Below are positions 19,115 to 29,166 of a stretch of 64,000 nucleotides of DNA, piece after piece (within the stretch, counting starts at the first letter, position 1; every line of letters begins with the position of its first letter). Source of the stretch: Trinickia sp. Y13. Its GTDB lineage: Bacteria > Pseudomonadota > Gammaproteobacteria > Burkholderiales > Burkholderiaceae. The stretch covers positions 247,983 through 311,982 of the forward strand of contig NZ_JAKWFK010000007.1 in assembly GCF_029522115.1 (NCBI RefSeq). Direction: 5' to 3'. Made by a program: the position numbers and the translations under genes. Under the pieces are notes generated by a model that saw only the letters and a list, made by a program, of their open reading frames with translations, was not told the DNA's origin and ran no database searches.

Positions 19115-20977
19115 ATGAATCACAACAAAATCGATCTCGGCGGACGCACGTTCAAAGACGTCTTCGGCTTCGCCTTCATGCATTGGCGCCGCCAGCGGCA
19201 TCGCATTGCCGCAATCATCTGCGTGGCGCTGTTGACCGCGTTGGCCGACATCATGACGCCCTGGTTCTCGGGCCATCTCGTCGATGCGCTGGCGGGCGCG
19301 GGGCTGGGCAAGTCTCACGCCTTGCATGCGGTGCTCGCGCCGTTCGCGTCGTTGATCGCGCTGGCTTTGGCCGGTGCGCTGCTGCGCTATTTCACCTACT
19401 TCAGCATCACCGGCCTTACCTTGCGGATGATGAGCGACATTGCGGGCGACGCTTTTCACCGTGTGCAGCGCCTGTCCACCGATTGGCATGCGAACAGTTT
19501 TGCAGGATCGACCGTGCGCAAAATCACGCGCGGCATGTGGGCGCTCGATCTGCTCAACGATACGCTGCTGATCGGCCTCTTGCCCTCGTTCATCATGCTC
19601 GTGGGCGCGACGGCGCTGCTCGGCGCCCGCTGGCCTGTCATGGGCGTCGTCGTCGGCGCGGGCGCGCTCCTGTACATCGCCGTCACGATCGCGTTGACGC
19701 TCGGCTTCGTCGCGCCCGCCGCGCGCCTGGGCAATGCCTGGGATACGCGGATGGGCGGGGCGCTAGCCGATGCCGTCACCTGTAATGCCGTGGTCAAAGC
19801 ATTCGGCGCGGAAACGCGCGAGGAGCAACGCTTATCGCGCGTGATCGGCAAGTGGCGGCATCGCACGCGCCGCGCTTGGTTGCGCGGCACCTTCAACGGC
19901 AGCTTGCAAAACGTCATGCTCGCCGCGATGCAGGCGGCGATGCTGGGCGTGGCCATCGCGCTCTGGTGGAACGGTCGAGCCGGCGTGGGCGACATCGCCT
20001 TTGCTTTGACGATGTTCCTCGTGCTGCAAGGATATTTGCGCGACGTCGGCATGTTGGTGCGCCAACTGCAGCGCTCGGTCAACGATATGGAGGAACTCGT
20101 TCAATTGACGCACCAGCCGCTCGGCATCGAAGACCGGCCCGGCGCGGTGCAGTTGGCGGTGGAGCGCGGCGAGATTCGCTTCGAGCACGTGACGTTTCGT
20201 TACGACGCGCACGCGGCGCCGCTGTATTCCGACTTCTCCGTGCGCATTGCGCCGGGGGAGCGCGTGGGCCTGATCGGTCATTCGGGATCCGGCAAGACGA
20301 CCTTCATCAAGTTGATTCAGCGGCTGTACGACGTGGCGGAAGGCAAGATCACGATCGACGGGCAGGATATCGCCGGCGTTCGTCAAGCCTCGCTGCGCGC
20401 GCAGATCGCGATCGTGCAGCAAGAGCCGCTCCTGTTTCACCGCTCGCTGGCGGAGAACATCGCTTACGCGCGGCCCGGCGCGTCGCGCGCCGAGATCGAA
20501 CGGGCGGCGCATCTTGCAAACGCGCACGATTTCATCGTGACGCTGCCGCACGGCTACGACACGCTCGTCGGCGAACGCGGCGTGAAGCTATCGGGCGGCG
20601 AGCGGCAGCGCGTGGCGATCGCGCGCGCGTTTCTGGCCGATGCGCCGATCCTCATTTTCGACGAGGCCACCTCCAGCCTCGACAGCGAGAGCGAGGCATC
20701 GATTCAGCAAGCGATGGAGCGGCTCATGGTGGGACGGACCACGCTGGTGGTGGCGCACCGGCTGTCGACCGTGCGTTCGCTCGATCGCCTGCTCGTGCTC
20801 GATAGGGGGCGGGTGGTCGAGGAGGGCAGTCATGATGCGTTGATCCGCATCGACAATGGGCTGTATCGGCGCCTGTTCGAGCGCCAAGCGCTCGAACTGA
20901 CCAAGGGCTTGGTCGATCACCAGGCCGGCCCCAGCCTTGGCCCGCGGCGCGCTTCGACGTGTGCCGCCGAAGCTTGA
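19115..20977 (+). CDS. ABC exporter, fused permease and ATPase
   Basis: 620 residues, a half-transporter working as a dimer in the inner membrane. Six membrane helices (about 25-320) are followed by one nucleotide-binding domain: Walker A GHSGSGKTT near 388, signature LSGGERQ, Walker B ILIFDEATSSLD and H-loop AHRLSTV. This is the MsbA/Sav1866-like exporter architecture. The substrate is not predictable, and no partner half-transporter is adjacent. CGGAG about 8 bases before the ATG supports the start. The unusual leader upstream suggests inducible expression. A strong terminator hairpin follows at 21002. Confidence 0.9.
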   Translation: MNHNKIDLGGRTFKDVFGFAFMHWRRQRHRIAAIICVALLTALADIMTPWFSGHLVDALAGAGLGKSHALHAVLAPFASLIALALAGALLRYFTYFSITGLTLRMMSDIAGDAFHRVQRLSTDWHANSFAGSTVRKITRGMWALDLLNDTLLIGLLPSFIMLVGATALLGARWPVMGVVVGAGALLYIAVTIALTLGFVAPAARLGNAWDTRMGGALADAVTCNAVVKAFGAETREEQRLSRVIGKWRHRTRRAWLRGTFNGSLQNVMLAAMQAAMLGVAIALWWNGRAGVGDIAFALTMFLVLQGYLRDVGMLVRQLQRSVNDMEELVQLTHQPLGIEDRPGAVQLAVERGEIRFEHVTFRYDAHAAPLYSDFSVRIAPGERVGLIGHSGSGKTTFIKLIQRLYDVAEGKITIDGQDIAGVRQASLRAQIAIVQQEPLLFHRSLAENIAYARPGASRAEIERAAHLANAHDFIVTLPHGYDTLVGERGVKLSGGERQRVAIARAFLADAPILIFDEATSSLDSESEASIQQAMERLMVGRTTLVVAHRLSTVRSLDRLLVLDRGRVVEEGSHDALIRIDNGLYRRLFERQALELTKGLVDHQAGPSLGPRRASTCAAEA

Positions 20978-21001
20978 ACGTCGTGCACTGCCGAAGCGAA
21001 G

Positions 21002-21032
21002 CGAAAGGCCGACGCGAGTCGGCCTTTCGTTT
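21002..21032 (+). terminator. Rho-independent terminator of the ABC exporter gene
   Basis: CGAAAGGCCGAC at 21002-21013 pairs fully with GTCGGCCTTTCG at 21018-21029 around a GCGA tetraloop. It is followed by TTTAT and lies 25 bases after the stop codon. A 12-bp perfect stem with a tetraloop is strong evidence. Confidence 0.85.
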
Positions 21033-21034
21033 AT

Positions 21035-21082
21035 GCCGATGCGATATCGATACCGGTGTCGATGTCGATGCCGATGTGGATC
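21035..21082. repeat. Degenerate hexanucleotide tandem repeat (YCGATR-like)
   Basis: Eight consecutive 6-base units of the type GCCGAT, TCGATA, TCGATG, CCGATG run without interruption just after the exporter terminator. The repeat lies outside any gene and could be a slippage-prone spacer. No function is evident. Confidence 0.5.
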
Positions 21083-22567
<1,485 letters not shown>

Positions 22568-22570
22568 CCC

Positions 22571-23626
22571 GTGAGGCGCACCGGCGATGCTAGGAAGACG
22601 GTTTACACGTGCGTGCTGCTAGGCCTCGTCGGCATTGCCGCTGCGGCCGCGATCCGGTATCTCGATGCCCCGTCCCCGTCCCCGGCGTCGCAAGCGAGCG
22701 CGCAGCGCGCTATGCGTGCGGTGGCGCCGCCGCCGCTCTCGCAAGCGGCGCAGGCCGGATCGGCTTCCGCTACGCTGCCCGCCTCGCTCGCAGGCTCGAC
22801 ACCGCCCCGGTTGCCGCTCGATGCGCGTGGTCACCTGCTCAAAGCGCGCGGGGTGCGCGACTTTTTCGACTACTTTCTCACCGCGCAAAACGAGTTGCCG
22901 CCCAGCGCGCTGGACGCGCTCGTGCGCGCGCAGATCGCCGCGCAATGGGACGGGACTGTCGCGCAATCGGAAGCGCTCGACATCTGGCAACGGTATCGAT
23001 CGTACCGGCAGGCGCTCGTTCGTCTTGGCGCGCTGTCCGCGCCGGCCGCCTCGAGCGATGCCGCCGGCGCCAGCGGGGTGCAACTCGATGCGATGCAGGC
23101 CGCGCTCGACGAGCGCGCGTCGCTGGCGAGCAGCACGCTGGGCGCGGATTGGAACGAAGCGTTTTTCGGCCCCGATTGGCGACGGGCACGCACGATGATC
23201 GAGCGGCTGCGAATTGCGCGCGATCCGTCATTGACCGCCGAGCAAAAGGCCGCTCGCTTGCAGGCCCTCGAAGCGGCGATGCCGGCGCAGGAGCGCGGCG
23301 CACGCGAGGGCGAACCGCGTGCGCACGCAACGGTCGACGCCATTGCGCAGCTCGAGCGGCAAGGCATGACGACCGACGAGTTGCGAGCGAAAGCCACGCA
23401 GACGCTCGGGGTGCAGGCAGCCGAGCGAGTGGTCCAACTGCGGCGGGACGAGGACGCCTGGCGCGCGCAGTACGCGGACTACGCGGCGCAGCGCGCGAGC
23501 ATCGATGCGATGAACCTCGGGCCCGGCGAACGGGAAGCGCAGCTTGCGCGGCTGCGTGAGCGCATGTTTTCGAGTTCGGCGCAGCGGCTGCGCGCCGCGT
23601 TGCTTGATCGCGGGGACGCGCACTGA
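22571..23626 (+). CDS. limA: Lipase-specific foldase (lipase secretion chaperone)
   Basis: 351 residues, beginning at a GTG only 3 bases after the lipA stop, so the two are translationally coupled. An N-terminal membrane anchor (about 10-28) is followed by an Ala/Pro-rich spacer and the helical foldase domain. The Lif signature RGVRDFFDYFLTAQNE lies near residues 93-108. The protein stays attached to the inner membrane on its periplasmic side and clamps the exported lipase to help it over its folding barrier. Length and motif are normal for the family. It is convergent with the MocR gene. Confidence 0.95.
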   Translation: MRRTGDARKTVYTCVLLGLVGIAAAAAIRYLDAPSPSPASQASAQRAMRAVAPPPLSQAAQAGSASATLPASLAGSTPPRLPLDARGHLLKARGVRDFFDYFLTAQNELPPSALDALVRAQIAAQWDGTVAQSEALDIWQRYRSYRQALVRLGALSAPAASSDAAGASGVQLDAMQAALDERASLASSTLGADWNEAFFGPDWRRARTMIERLRIARDPSLTAEQKAARLQALEAAMPAQERGAREGEPRAHATVDAIAQLERQGMTTDELRAKATQTLGVQAAERVVQLRRDEDAWRAQYADYAAQRASIDAMNLGPGEREAQLARLRERMFSSSAQRLRAALLDRGDAH

Positions 23627-23708
23627 GTGTCGTGCGGCGCGCGCGCAGCGGCCGGTTCCGTCGATCGGACGCTCGATCGGTCGAATCGGGGCGCGCCACG
23701 CCGCGTCG

Positions 23709-25238
23709 TCAAGCGACTTGCATCGCACCCGCATTCATATGCTGCTCGATCACGCGCGCGAGCGTATCGAACGCCGGCCCGATGCGGGCGTTCGGCACGC
23801 ACGCATAACCGAGCAACAGCCCGCGGCGCGCGACTTCTTCGCTGCTGTAGTACGCCGCCAGCGGCCGCACGATCACGCCTGCTTCGAATGCCGCGGCGGT
23901 CACCGCGCGGTCGTCCACCGTATCCGGCAGCCCGAGTACGAGGTGTAGCCCGGCTTCGTCGCCCATCACGGGCAGCGTGTCGCCAAAGCGCGCGGTGATC
24001 GCATCGATCAGCATTTGCCGGCGCTCACCGTATAGCGCGCGCATGCGCCGCACGTGAGAGGTGAGGTAGCCGCCCAGAATGAATTCGGCCAGCACGGCTT
24101 GATGCATCAACTGCCCTTCGCGATACAGCTCGGCCACGCCGGTGCGGAACGTTTCGACCAAGTGCTCGGGCGCGACCATGTAGCCGATGCGCAACCCCGG
24201 ATAGAGAATCTTGCCTAGGCTACCGACGTAGATGACACGGCCCGCATCGTCCAACCCTTGCAACGACGCGATCGGCCGGCTGCCATAGCGAAACTCGCTG
24301 TCGTAATCGTCTTCGACGATCCACACTTCATGCTGGCGCGCATATTCGAGCAACGTGCGCCGCCGCGCGAGGCTCATCACCATGCCGAGCGGATACTGAT
24401 GCGAGGGCGTTACGACCGCGAGGCGGGGCGGCGCGTGCGGTGCGGCTTGCGCCAGCTCGAGCGGGTTCAAGCCTTCGCCGTCGACAGGAATCGGCTCCAA
24501 TTCGAGCCCGGCCGATTGCAACACGCTGCGAGCGCCCCAATAGCAAGGCTCTTCGACCCAAGCGCGATCGCCGACGTCGGTCAGGAGCCGGACGGCGAGG
24601 TCCATCGATTGATGTATACCCGTAGTGATGATGATCTGGTCGGGCGAGCATTTGACCGAGCGCGCCACGCGCAGATAGTCGGACAACGCGCGCCGCAAGG
24701 GGCGGTAGCCGCCGCCGGGCGCGTAGGTCAGCAAGTCGGGGTTGGCTTCCTTCCACAGGCGGGCCTGCAAGCGGCTCCACGTGCGCGCGGGAAACTCGGT
24801 CACGTCGGGCACCCCGGGCATGAAAGCGCCCCATTGCTTGGGCGCCACGCCCGCCCGGCCGATCAGGCGCCTGCCCCGGGTGGACAGGCTCGCGTGAGCG
24901 CGGTTTTCCCGGGCGGGACCGGGTTCGCTCGCACGCACCAGCGTGCGCGGCCGCACGGCTGCGGCATCCGGTCGCGTGTCGGCCACATAAGTGCCGCTGC
25001 CTGTGGTTGACAGCACATAACCTTCGGCGGTCAATTGGTCATATACGCGCAGGACGGTATTGCGTGCGATGTCGAGGTCTTCCGCCAGCGTTCGGGAACT
25101 CGGCAGCTTCGTGCCGGGCGCGAGTTGCCCGGTCAGAATGGCGTGCTGGACGAGGCGCAGCACCTGGCGGTACATGGGTTCGGGCGCGGTGCGCTCGAGG
25201 CGGGCGCCCAGCCAGTCCGACAGAATGATCGTATCCAA
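23709..25238 (-). CDS. MocR-type regulator: GntR DNA-binding domain fused to aminotransferase-like domain
   Basis: 509 residues from the TTG at 25238 (LDTIILSDWLGARLE), chosen because GAAGGGA sits just upstream and MocR proteins usually begin near this sequence; an in-frame start at 25307 would run through the promoter. The winged helix spans about 20-90 (MYRQVLRLVQHAILTGQLAP, SSRTLAEDLDIARNTV). The fold-type-I PLP domain follows, with EDDYDSEFRY and the PLP lysine in SLGKILYPGLRIGY. Such proteins sense pyridoxal phosphate, GABA or related amines. It is divergent from the ABC importer at 25355, with repeated TGGTTCC boxes between them, so it probably controls that operon and itself. Confidence 0.9.
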   Translation of the reverse strand: MDTIILSDWLGARLERTAPEPMYRQVLRLVQHAILTGQLAPGTKLPSSRTLAEDLDIARNTVLRVYDQLTAEGYVLSTTGSGTYVADTRPDAAAVRPRTLVRASEPGPARENRAHASLSTRGRRLIGRAGVAPKQWGAFMPGVPDVTEFPARTWSRLQARLWKEANPDLLTYAPGGGYRPLRRALSDYLRVARSVKCSPDQIIITTGIHQSMDLAVRLLTDVGDRAWVEEPCYWGARSVLQSAGLELEPIPVDGEGLNPLELAQAAPHAPPRLAVVTPSHQYPLGMVMSLARRRTLLEYARQHEVWIVEDDYDSEFRYGSRPIASLQGLDDAGRVIYVGSLGKILYPGLRIGYMVAPEHLVETFRTGVAELYREGQLMHQAVLAEFILGGYLTSHVRRMRALYGERRQMLIDAITARFGDTLPVMGDEAGLHLVLGLPDTVDDRAVTAAAFEAGVIVRPLAAYYSSEEVARRGLLLGYACVPNARIGPAFDTLARVIEQHMNAGAMQVA

Positions 25239-25240
25239 AG

Positions 25241-25283
25241 TGGTTCCCTTCGGAATAATGAAATGGTTCCGTTGCGTGGAACC
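25241..25283. promoter_or_regulatory. Candidate MocR operator: direct and inverted TGGTTCC repeats
   Basis: TGGTTCC occurs at 25241-25247 and again at 25264-25270, 23 bases start to start (about two helical turns). A third copy is inverted at 25277-25283 (TGGAACC). The cluster lies in the divergent promoter between the MocR gene and the importer. GabR/PdxR-type regulators are known to bind spaced direct repeats, which fits. Confidence 0.55.
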
Positions 25284-25354
25284 GTAAACGATTATATTGG
25301 ATTGCAAATGAAATGCGGTGCTCGCATGTCGATGGAGCCAATCGGAGGTAGACG

Positions 25355-26449
25355 ATGAAATCGGATCAAGTGATCGTGAGTTTTCGCGGCGTGCGCAAGA
25401 CGTACGACGGCGAAACGCTGGTGGTGAAGTCGCTCGACCTCGACATCTATCAGGGAGAATTCCTGACGCTGCTCGGCCCGTCGGGATCGGGCAAGACGAC
25501 TTGTCTGATGATGCTGGCGGGATTCGAATTCCCGACCGGCGGCGAGATCCGGCTCGATGGGCAACTGCTCAACGCGGTGCCGCCGCACAAGCGCAACATC
25601 GGCATGGTGTTTCAGAACTACGCCCTGTTTCCGCACATGACGGTGGCGCAGAACGTCGCTTACCCGCTGACGGTGCGCAAGATGGACGCCGCCGAGCGCG
25701 CGGACCGCGTGGTCGAAGCGCTCAAAATGGTGCGCATGGAAAACTTCGCCAAGCGTTATCCGGCGCAACTTTCGGGCGGCCAGCAACAACGGATCGCGCT
25801 CGCACGGGCGCTCGTGTTCGCACCGCGGCTCGTGTTGATGGACGAACCGCTGGGCGCGCTCGACAAGCAACTGCGCGAGCACATGCAGTATGAACTCAAA
25901 GCGCTGCACGAAAAGCTCGGCGTGACGTTCGTCTACGTCACGCACGATCAGGGCGAAGCGTTGACGATGTCCGACCGTGTCGCCGTCTTCGACAAGGGCA
26001 TCGTTCAGCAATTGGACACGGTCGACCGGCTTTACGAAACGCCGTGCAATGAATTCGTGGCGAACTTCATCGGCGACAGCAACCGCTTGCAAGGCACGAT
26101 CTCGGATATCGACGGCGAGTTTTGCCGTCTGCGTCTGCGCGACGGCACGCACGTCGTCGGCCGAAACGTGGGCAACGCGCGGGCGGGCGCTCAGGCGATC
26201 GGCTGCATTCGCCCCGAGCGCCTGCGTCTGGCCTCGCATGCCGGGACGCGCCAGGGCGGCAATGCGCTCGCGAGCGAAGTGCGCGGCCTCATCTATTACG
26301 GCGATCACGTGCGCATGCGCTGCGCGGTGCCCGAGCAGGACGAATGCTTCGTCAAAGTGCCGCTGAGCACCGAAGCGCTCGATACGTTCGTGCCCGGTGC
26401 ACCTGTTGCACTCGAGTTCGCCCCCGAGCATTTGCGCATTTTCGCGTGA
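25355..26449 (+). CDS. ABC importer ATPase, polyamine (PotA/PotG) type
   Basis: 364 residues. The nucleotide-binding domain has Walker A GPSGSGKTT near residue 42, signature LSGGQQQR near 137, Walker B LVLMDEPLGALD and the switch TYVTHDQ-like stretch YVTHDQGEA. A C-terminal TOBE-type domain (about 280-360) is typical of spermidine/putrescine and related importers. It energises uptake with the permeases at 27781 and 29167. It is the first gene of a rightward operon (ATPase, binding protein, two permeases). GGAGG about 7 bases upstream supports the ATG at 25355. Polyamine-like substrates are likely from family, but not proven. Confidence 0.92.
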   Translation: MKSDQVIVSFRGVRKTYDGETLVVKSLDLDIYQGEFLTLLGPSGSGKTTCLMMLAGFEFPTGGEIRLDGQLLNAVPPHKRNIGMVFQNYALFPHMTVAQNVAYPLTVRKMDAAERADRVVEALKMVRMENFAKRYPAQLSGGQQQRIALARALVFAPRLVLMDEPLGALDKQLREHMQYELKALHEKLGVTFVYVTHDQGEALTMSDRVAVFDKGIVQQLDTVDRLYETPCNEFVANFIGDSNRLQGTISDIDGEFCRLRLRDGTHVVGRNVGNARAGAQAIGCIRPERLRLASHAGTRQGGNALASEVRGLIYYGDHVRMRCAVPEQDECFVKVPLSTEALDTFVPGAPVALEFAPEHLRIFA

Positions 26450-26550
26450 TCGATAGCGCGGGCGGATAGCGCCGTTCGCGAGCAGAAAGCATCGCCCTGT
26501 CCCCGGTTTGGCGGACGCATTGATGACAGTCCACGTAGAGGAGAACCTAG

Positions 26551-27612
26551 ATGAAGACGAACACAAACGTTGCGCGTCGTACCGCGGTGACGCTGGCCGT
26601 CGCTTGTTTGTCGACGATGTTCGGTGCCGCAGGCGCCGGCGCCGCCGAGTTGACGGTCGTGAACTTCGGCGGTGCGAACGCCGACGCGCAGAAGGTGGCG
26701 TACTACCAACCGTTCGAGCAAAAGACCGGCGATAAGGTGACGGCCGTCGAGTACAACGGCGAAACGGCCAAGATCAAGGCCATGGTCGAAGCCAAGCACG
26801 TGAACTGGGACGTCGTCGAAGTCGAATCGGGCGACCTGGGACGCGGCTGCGACGAAGGCCTCTACGAGAAACTCGACTGGTCCAAGATTGCGAAGAAATC
26901 CGAGCTGATTCCCGAATCGCCGAGCACGTGCGGCGTGGGCTTTTTCGTCTGGTCGACGGCCATTGCGTACAACGCCGACAAGCTGAAGACGGCGCCGACC
27001 GGTTGGGCCGACTTCTGGAACGTGAAGAAATTCCCCGGTAAGCGCGCATTGCGCAAGGGCGCGCGCGGCAACCTCGAATTCGCGTTGATGGCCGACGGCG
27101 TTGCACCGAAGGATGTCTATAAGGTGCTGGCGACGAAGGCCGGCCAGGACCGCGCGTTCAAGAAGCTGGACGAATTGAAGCCGAACATCCAATGGTGGGA
27201 GGCGGGCGCGCAGCCGCCGCAATTCTTGGTTGCCGGCGACGTCGTGATGTCTTCCGCGTTCAACGGCCGCATCGACGCCGCACAGCGCGAAGGCAAGAAC
27301 CTGAAGGTGGTGTGGAACGGCAGCATCTACGATCTGGACTACTGGGTCATCCCGAAGGGCTCCCCCAACAAGGCGCTCGCCGAGCAGTTCATCGCCTACT
27401 CGGTCTCGTCCAAGCCGCAACAGGTGTATGCGCAGCACATCGCATACGGCCCTGCGAACCGTGACGCGATCAAGTCGCTCGATGCCAAGACGCTGTCCAA
27501 TCTGCCGAATTCGCCGGCGAACGGCAAGAATGCGGTCTTGCAAGACGCCGCCTTCTGGACCGACTACGGCGACGAGCTCGAGCAGCGCTTCGCATCGTGG
27601 GCGGCGAGATAA
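26551..27612 (+). CDS. Periplasmic substrate-binding protein, PotD/PotF-like
   Basis: 353 residues. A Sec signal peptide with likely cleavage after GAGAA near residue 31 is followed by a two-lobed type II binding protein starting ELTVVNFGGANADAQ. Later motifs WDVVEVESGDLGRGCDEGLY and YDLDYWVIPKGSPN place it in the PotD/PotF-like clade near opine- and polyamine-binding proteins. It delivers the ligand to the permease pair. The GAGGAG site is 8 bases before the ATG. The 13-bp hairpin after its stop may give it higher expression than the permeases. Confidence 0.92.
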   Translation: MKTNTNVARRTAVTLAVACLSTMFGAAGAGAAELTVVNFGGANADAQKVAYYQPFEQKTGDKVTAVEYNGETAKIKAMVEAKHVNWDVVEVESGDLGRGCDEGLYEKLDWSKIAKKSELIPESPSTCGVGFFVWSTAIAYNADKLKTAPTGWADFWNVKKFPGKRALRKGARGNLEFALMADGVAPKDVYKVLATKAGQDRAFKKLDELKPNIQWWEAGAQPPQFLVAGDVVMSSAFNGRIDAAQREGKNLKVVWNGSIYDLDYWVIPKGSPNKALAEQFIAYSVSSKPQQVYAQHIAYGPANRDAIKSLDAKTLSNLPNSPANGKNAVLQDAAFWTDYGDELEQRFASWAAR

Positions 27613-27621
27613 TGCACGCGA

Positions 27622-27653
27622 CGGCGGCTCCGGCGATATAGCCGGAGCCGCCG
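27622..27653 (+). other. Intercistronic hairpin after the binding-protein gene
   Basis: CGGCGGCTCCGGC (27622-27634) and GCCGGAGCCGCCG (27641-27653) form a perfect 13-bp stem with the loop GATATA. It starts 10 bases after the binding-protein stop. No T-run follows, so it is more likely to protect the upstream mRNA or cause partial attenuation than to end transcription fully. Confidence 0.6.
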
Positions 27654-27780
27654 CACGGTAGGACGTTGAGCATTTTTTTGCGCTCGAACGCCGCGTCGCC
27701 GAGGCGCCACCGCCCGGAAGCGCGGTGCGAGAGCGCAAGAAGCACGAAGCAGTAAGCAAGAGGCAAGGCAGGAGACAAGC

Positions 27781-29055
27781 GTGCAAACGATGACGATTTC
27801 GAGCGAGCCGGGCAACGCGTCGACGGCGACGTTGAAGCGGGAATTGAAGGCGGCGCAAGCGCGCAAGCGAGCAGCGGCGTTGCTCTTGATCGCGCCGCTG
27901 GCGATCTTCCTGTTTTTGATTTTCGTCGTACCGATCGCCGCGCTGTTGACGCGTGCGGTCCAAAACCCCGAGGTAGCCGACGCGCTACCCAAGACCGTCG
28001 TTCAGCTTCACGCATGGGATCGCAAGGGCGAGCCGCCGGTGACAGCCTATGTCGCGCTCGCGACCGATTTGGCCGCCGCGCAGGACGGCGAAGTCATGGG
28101 CAGCTTGGCGCGGCGGTTGAACGTGGAAATCCCGGGTTACCGATCGCTCGTGGCGAAGACGGCGCGGGCGCTGCCTTTTGCCGACGATGCCGGCCATCCG
28201 CTTGCGCTCACGCCCGAGCAAATGCGTGCGAAGCTGATCGATCTCGATGGGCGCTGGGGCGAAGTGCGCTACTGGCGCGCGATCGCCAAGAACGGCTCGC
28301 ATTATTCGCCGTTCTATTTGCTGGCTTCCCTCGATCATCGTCAAGACGCGTTCGGCCATATCGAGCGCACCGACCCGGATCAACGCATCTATCTGAGCGT
28401 GTTCGGCCGCACCTTCGTGATTGGCGCCGTGGTGACGCTCGCGGCGTTGCTGCTCGGTTATCCGCTCGCCTATTGGATTTCGACGTTGAGCGAGCGCCGC
28501 GCGAACCTGGCGATGATCCTCGTGCTGATTCCGTTCTGGACATCGATCCTCGTGCGCGTGGCGGCATGGATCGTGATCTTGCAGACCGAAGGGCTCGTGA
28601 ATCACGCGTTACGCGGGCTCGGCTTGATTCACACGCCGTTGGAATTGCTCTTCAATCGCACGGGCGTCTACATTTCCATGACGCATATCCTGCTGCCGTT
28701 CATGATCTTGCCGCTCTATAGCGTGATGAAGTCGATTCCGAAGACGTATCAACGCGCGGCCGTATCGCTCGGCAGCCACCCGTTCGCAGCGTTTTGGCGT
28801 GTCTATGTGCCGCAGACGTACCCCGGCATCGGCGCGGGCGCATTGCTCGTCTTTATCCTTGCGATCGGCTACTACATCACGCCTGCATTGCTGGGTGGTC
28901 CCAACGATCAGATGGTGAGCTACTACGTCGCTTACTTCACGAACGTGACGATCAACTGGGGCATGGCGTGTGCGCTCGGTGGTCTCTTGCTTGCCGCGAC
29001 CCTTGTTCTTTACGCGGTGTACGGCCGGTTCACGCGTGGACAACCGAGCCTATGA
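27781..29055 (+). CDS. ABC importer permease, PotB-like, with large periplasmic insert
   Basis: 424 residues from the GTG at 27781, chosen because AGGAG ends 6 bases upstream; an ATG at 27790 is poorly spaced. The first membrane helix (about 38-60) is followed by an unusually long periplasmic insert (about 65-205) before the remaining five helices. The permease core has the EAA-type loop (KSIPKTYQRAAVSLGSHPF) that docks to the ATPase, and GAGALLVFILAIGYYITPALLGG. Similar long inserts occur in some PotB-like permeases of this clade. It pairs with the 29167 permease. Confidence 0.9.
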   Translation: MQTMTISSEPGNASTATLKRELKAAQARKRAAALLLIAPLAIFLFLIFVVPIAALLTRAVQNPEVADALPKTVVQLHAWDRKGEPPVTAYVALATDLAAAQDGEVMGSLARRLNVEIPGYRSLVAKTARALPFADDAGHPLALTPEQMRAKLIDLDGRWGEVRYWRAIAKNGSHYSPFYLLASLDHRQDAFGHIERTDPDQRIYLSVFGRTFVIGAVVTLAALLLGYPLAYWISTLSERRANLAMILVLIPFWTSILVRVAAWIVILQTEGLVNHALRGLGLIHTPLELLFNRTGVYISMTHILLPFMILPLYSVMKSIPKTYQRAAVSLGSHPFAAFWRVYVPQTYPGIGAGALLVFILAIGYYITPALLGGPNDQMVSYYVAYFTNVTINWGMACALGGLLLAATLVLYAVYGRFTRGQPSL

Positions 29056-29166
29056 GTACACGGTCGCTTGCGATGAGATCGATCGTGTCGAGCCTTTCGG
29101 CGTCTGTGACGTTCTCGCCCGATATACCCCTGATGCACTCGTGAGGCCTTCGAGCCGGAGCCGACG

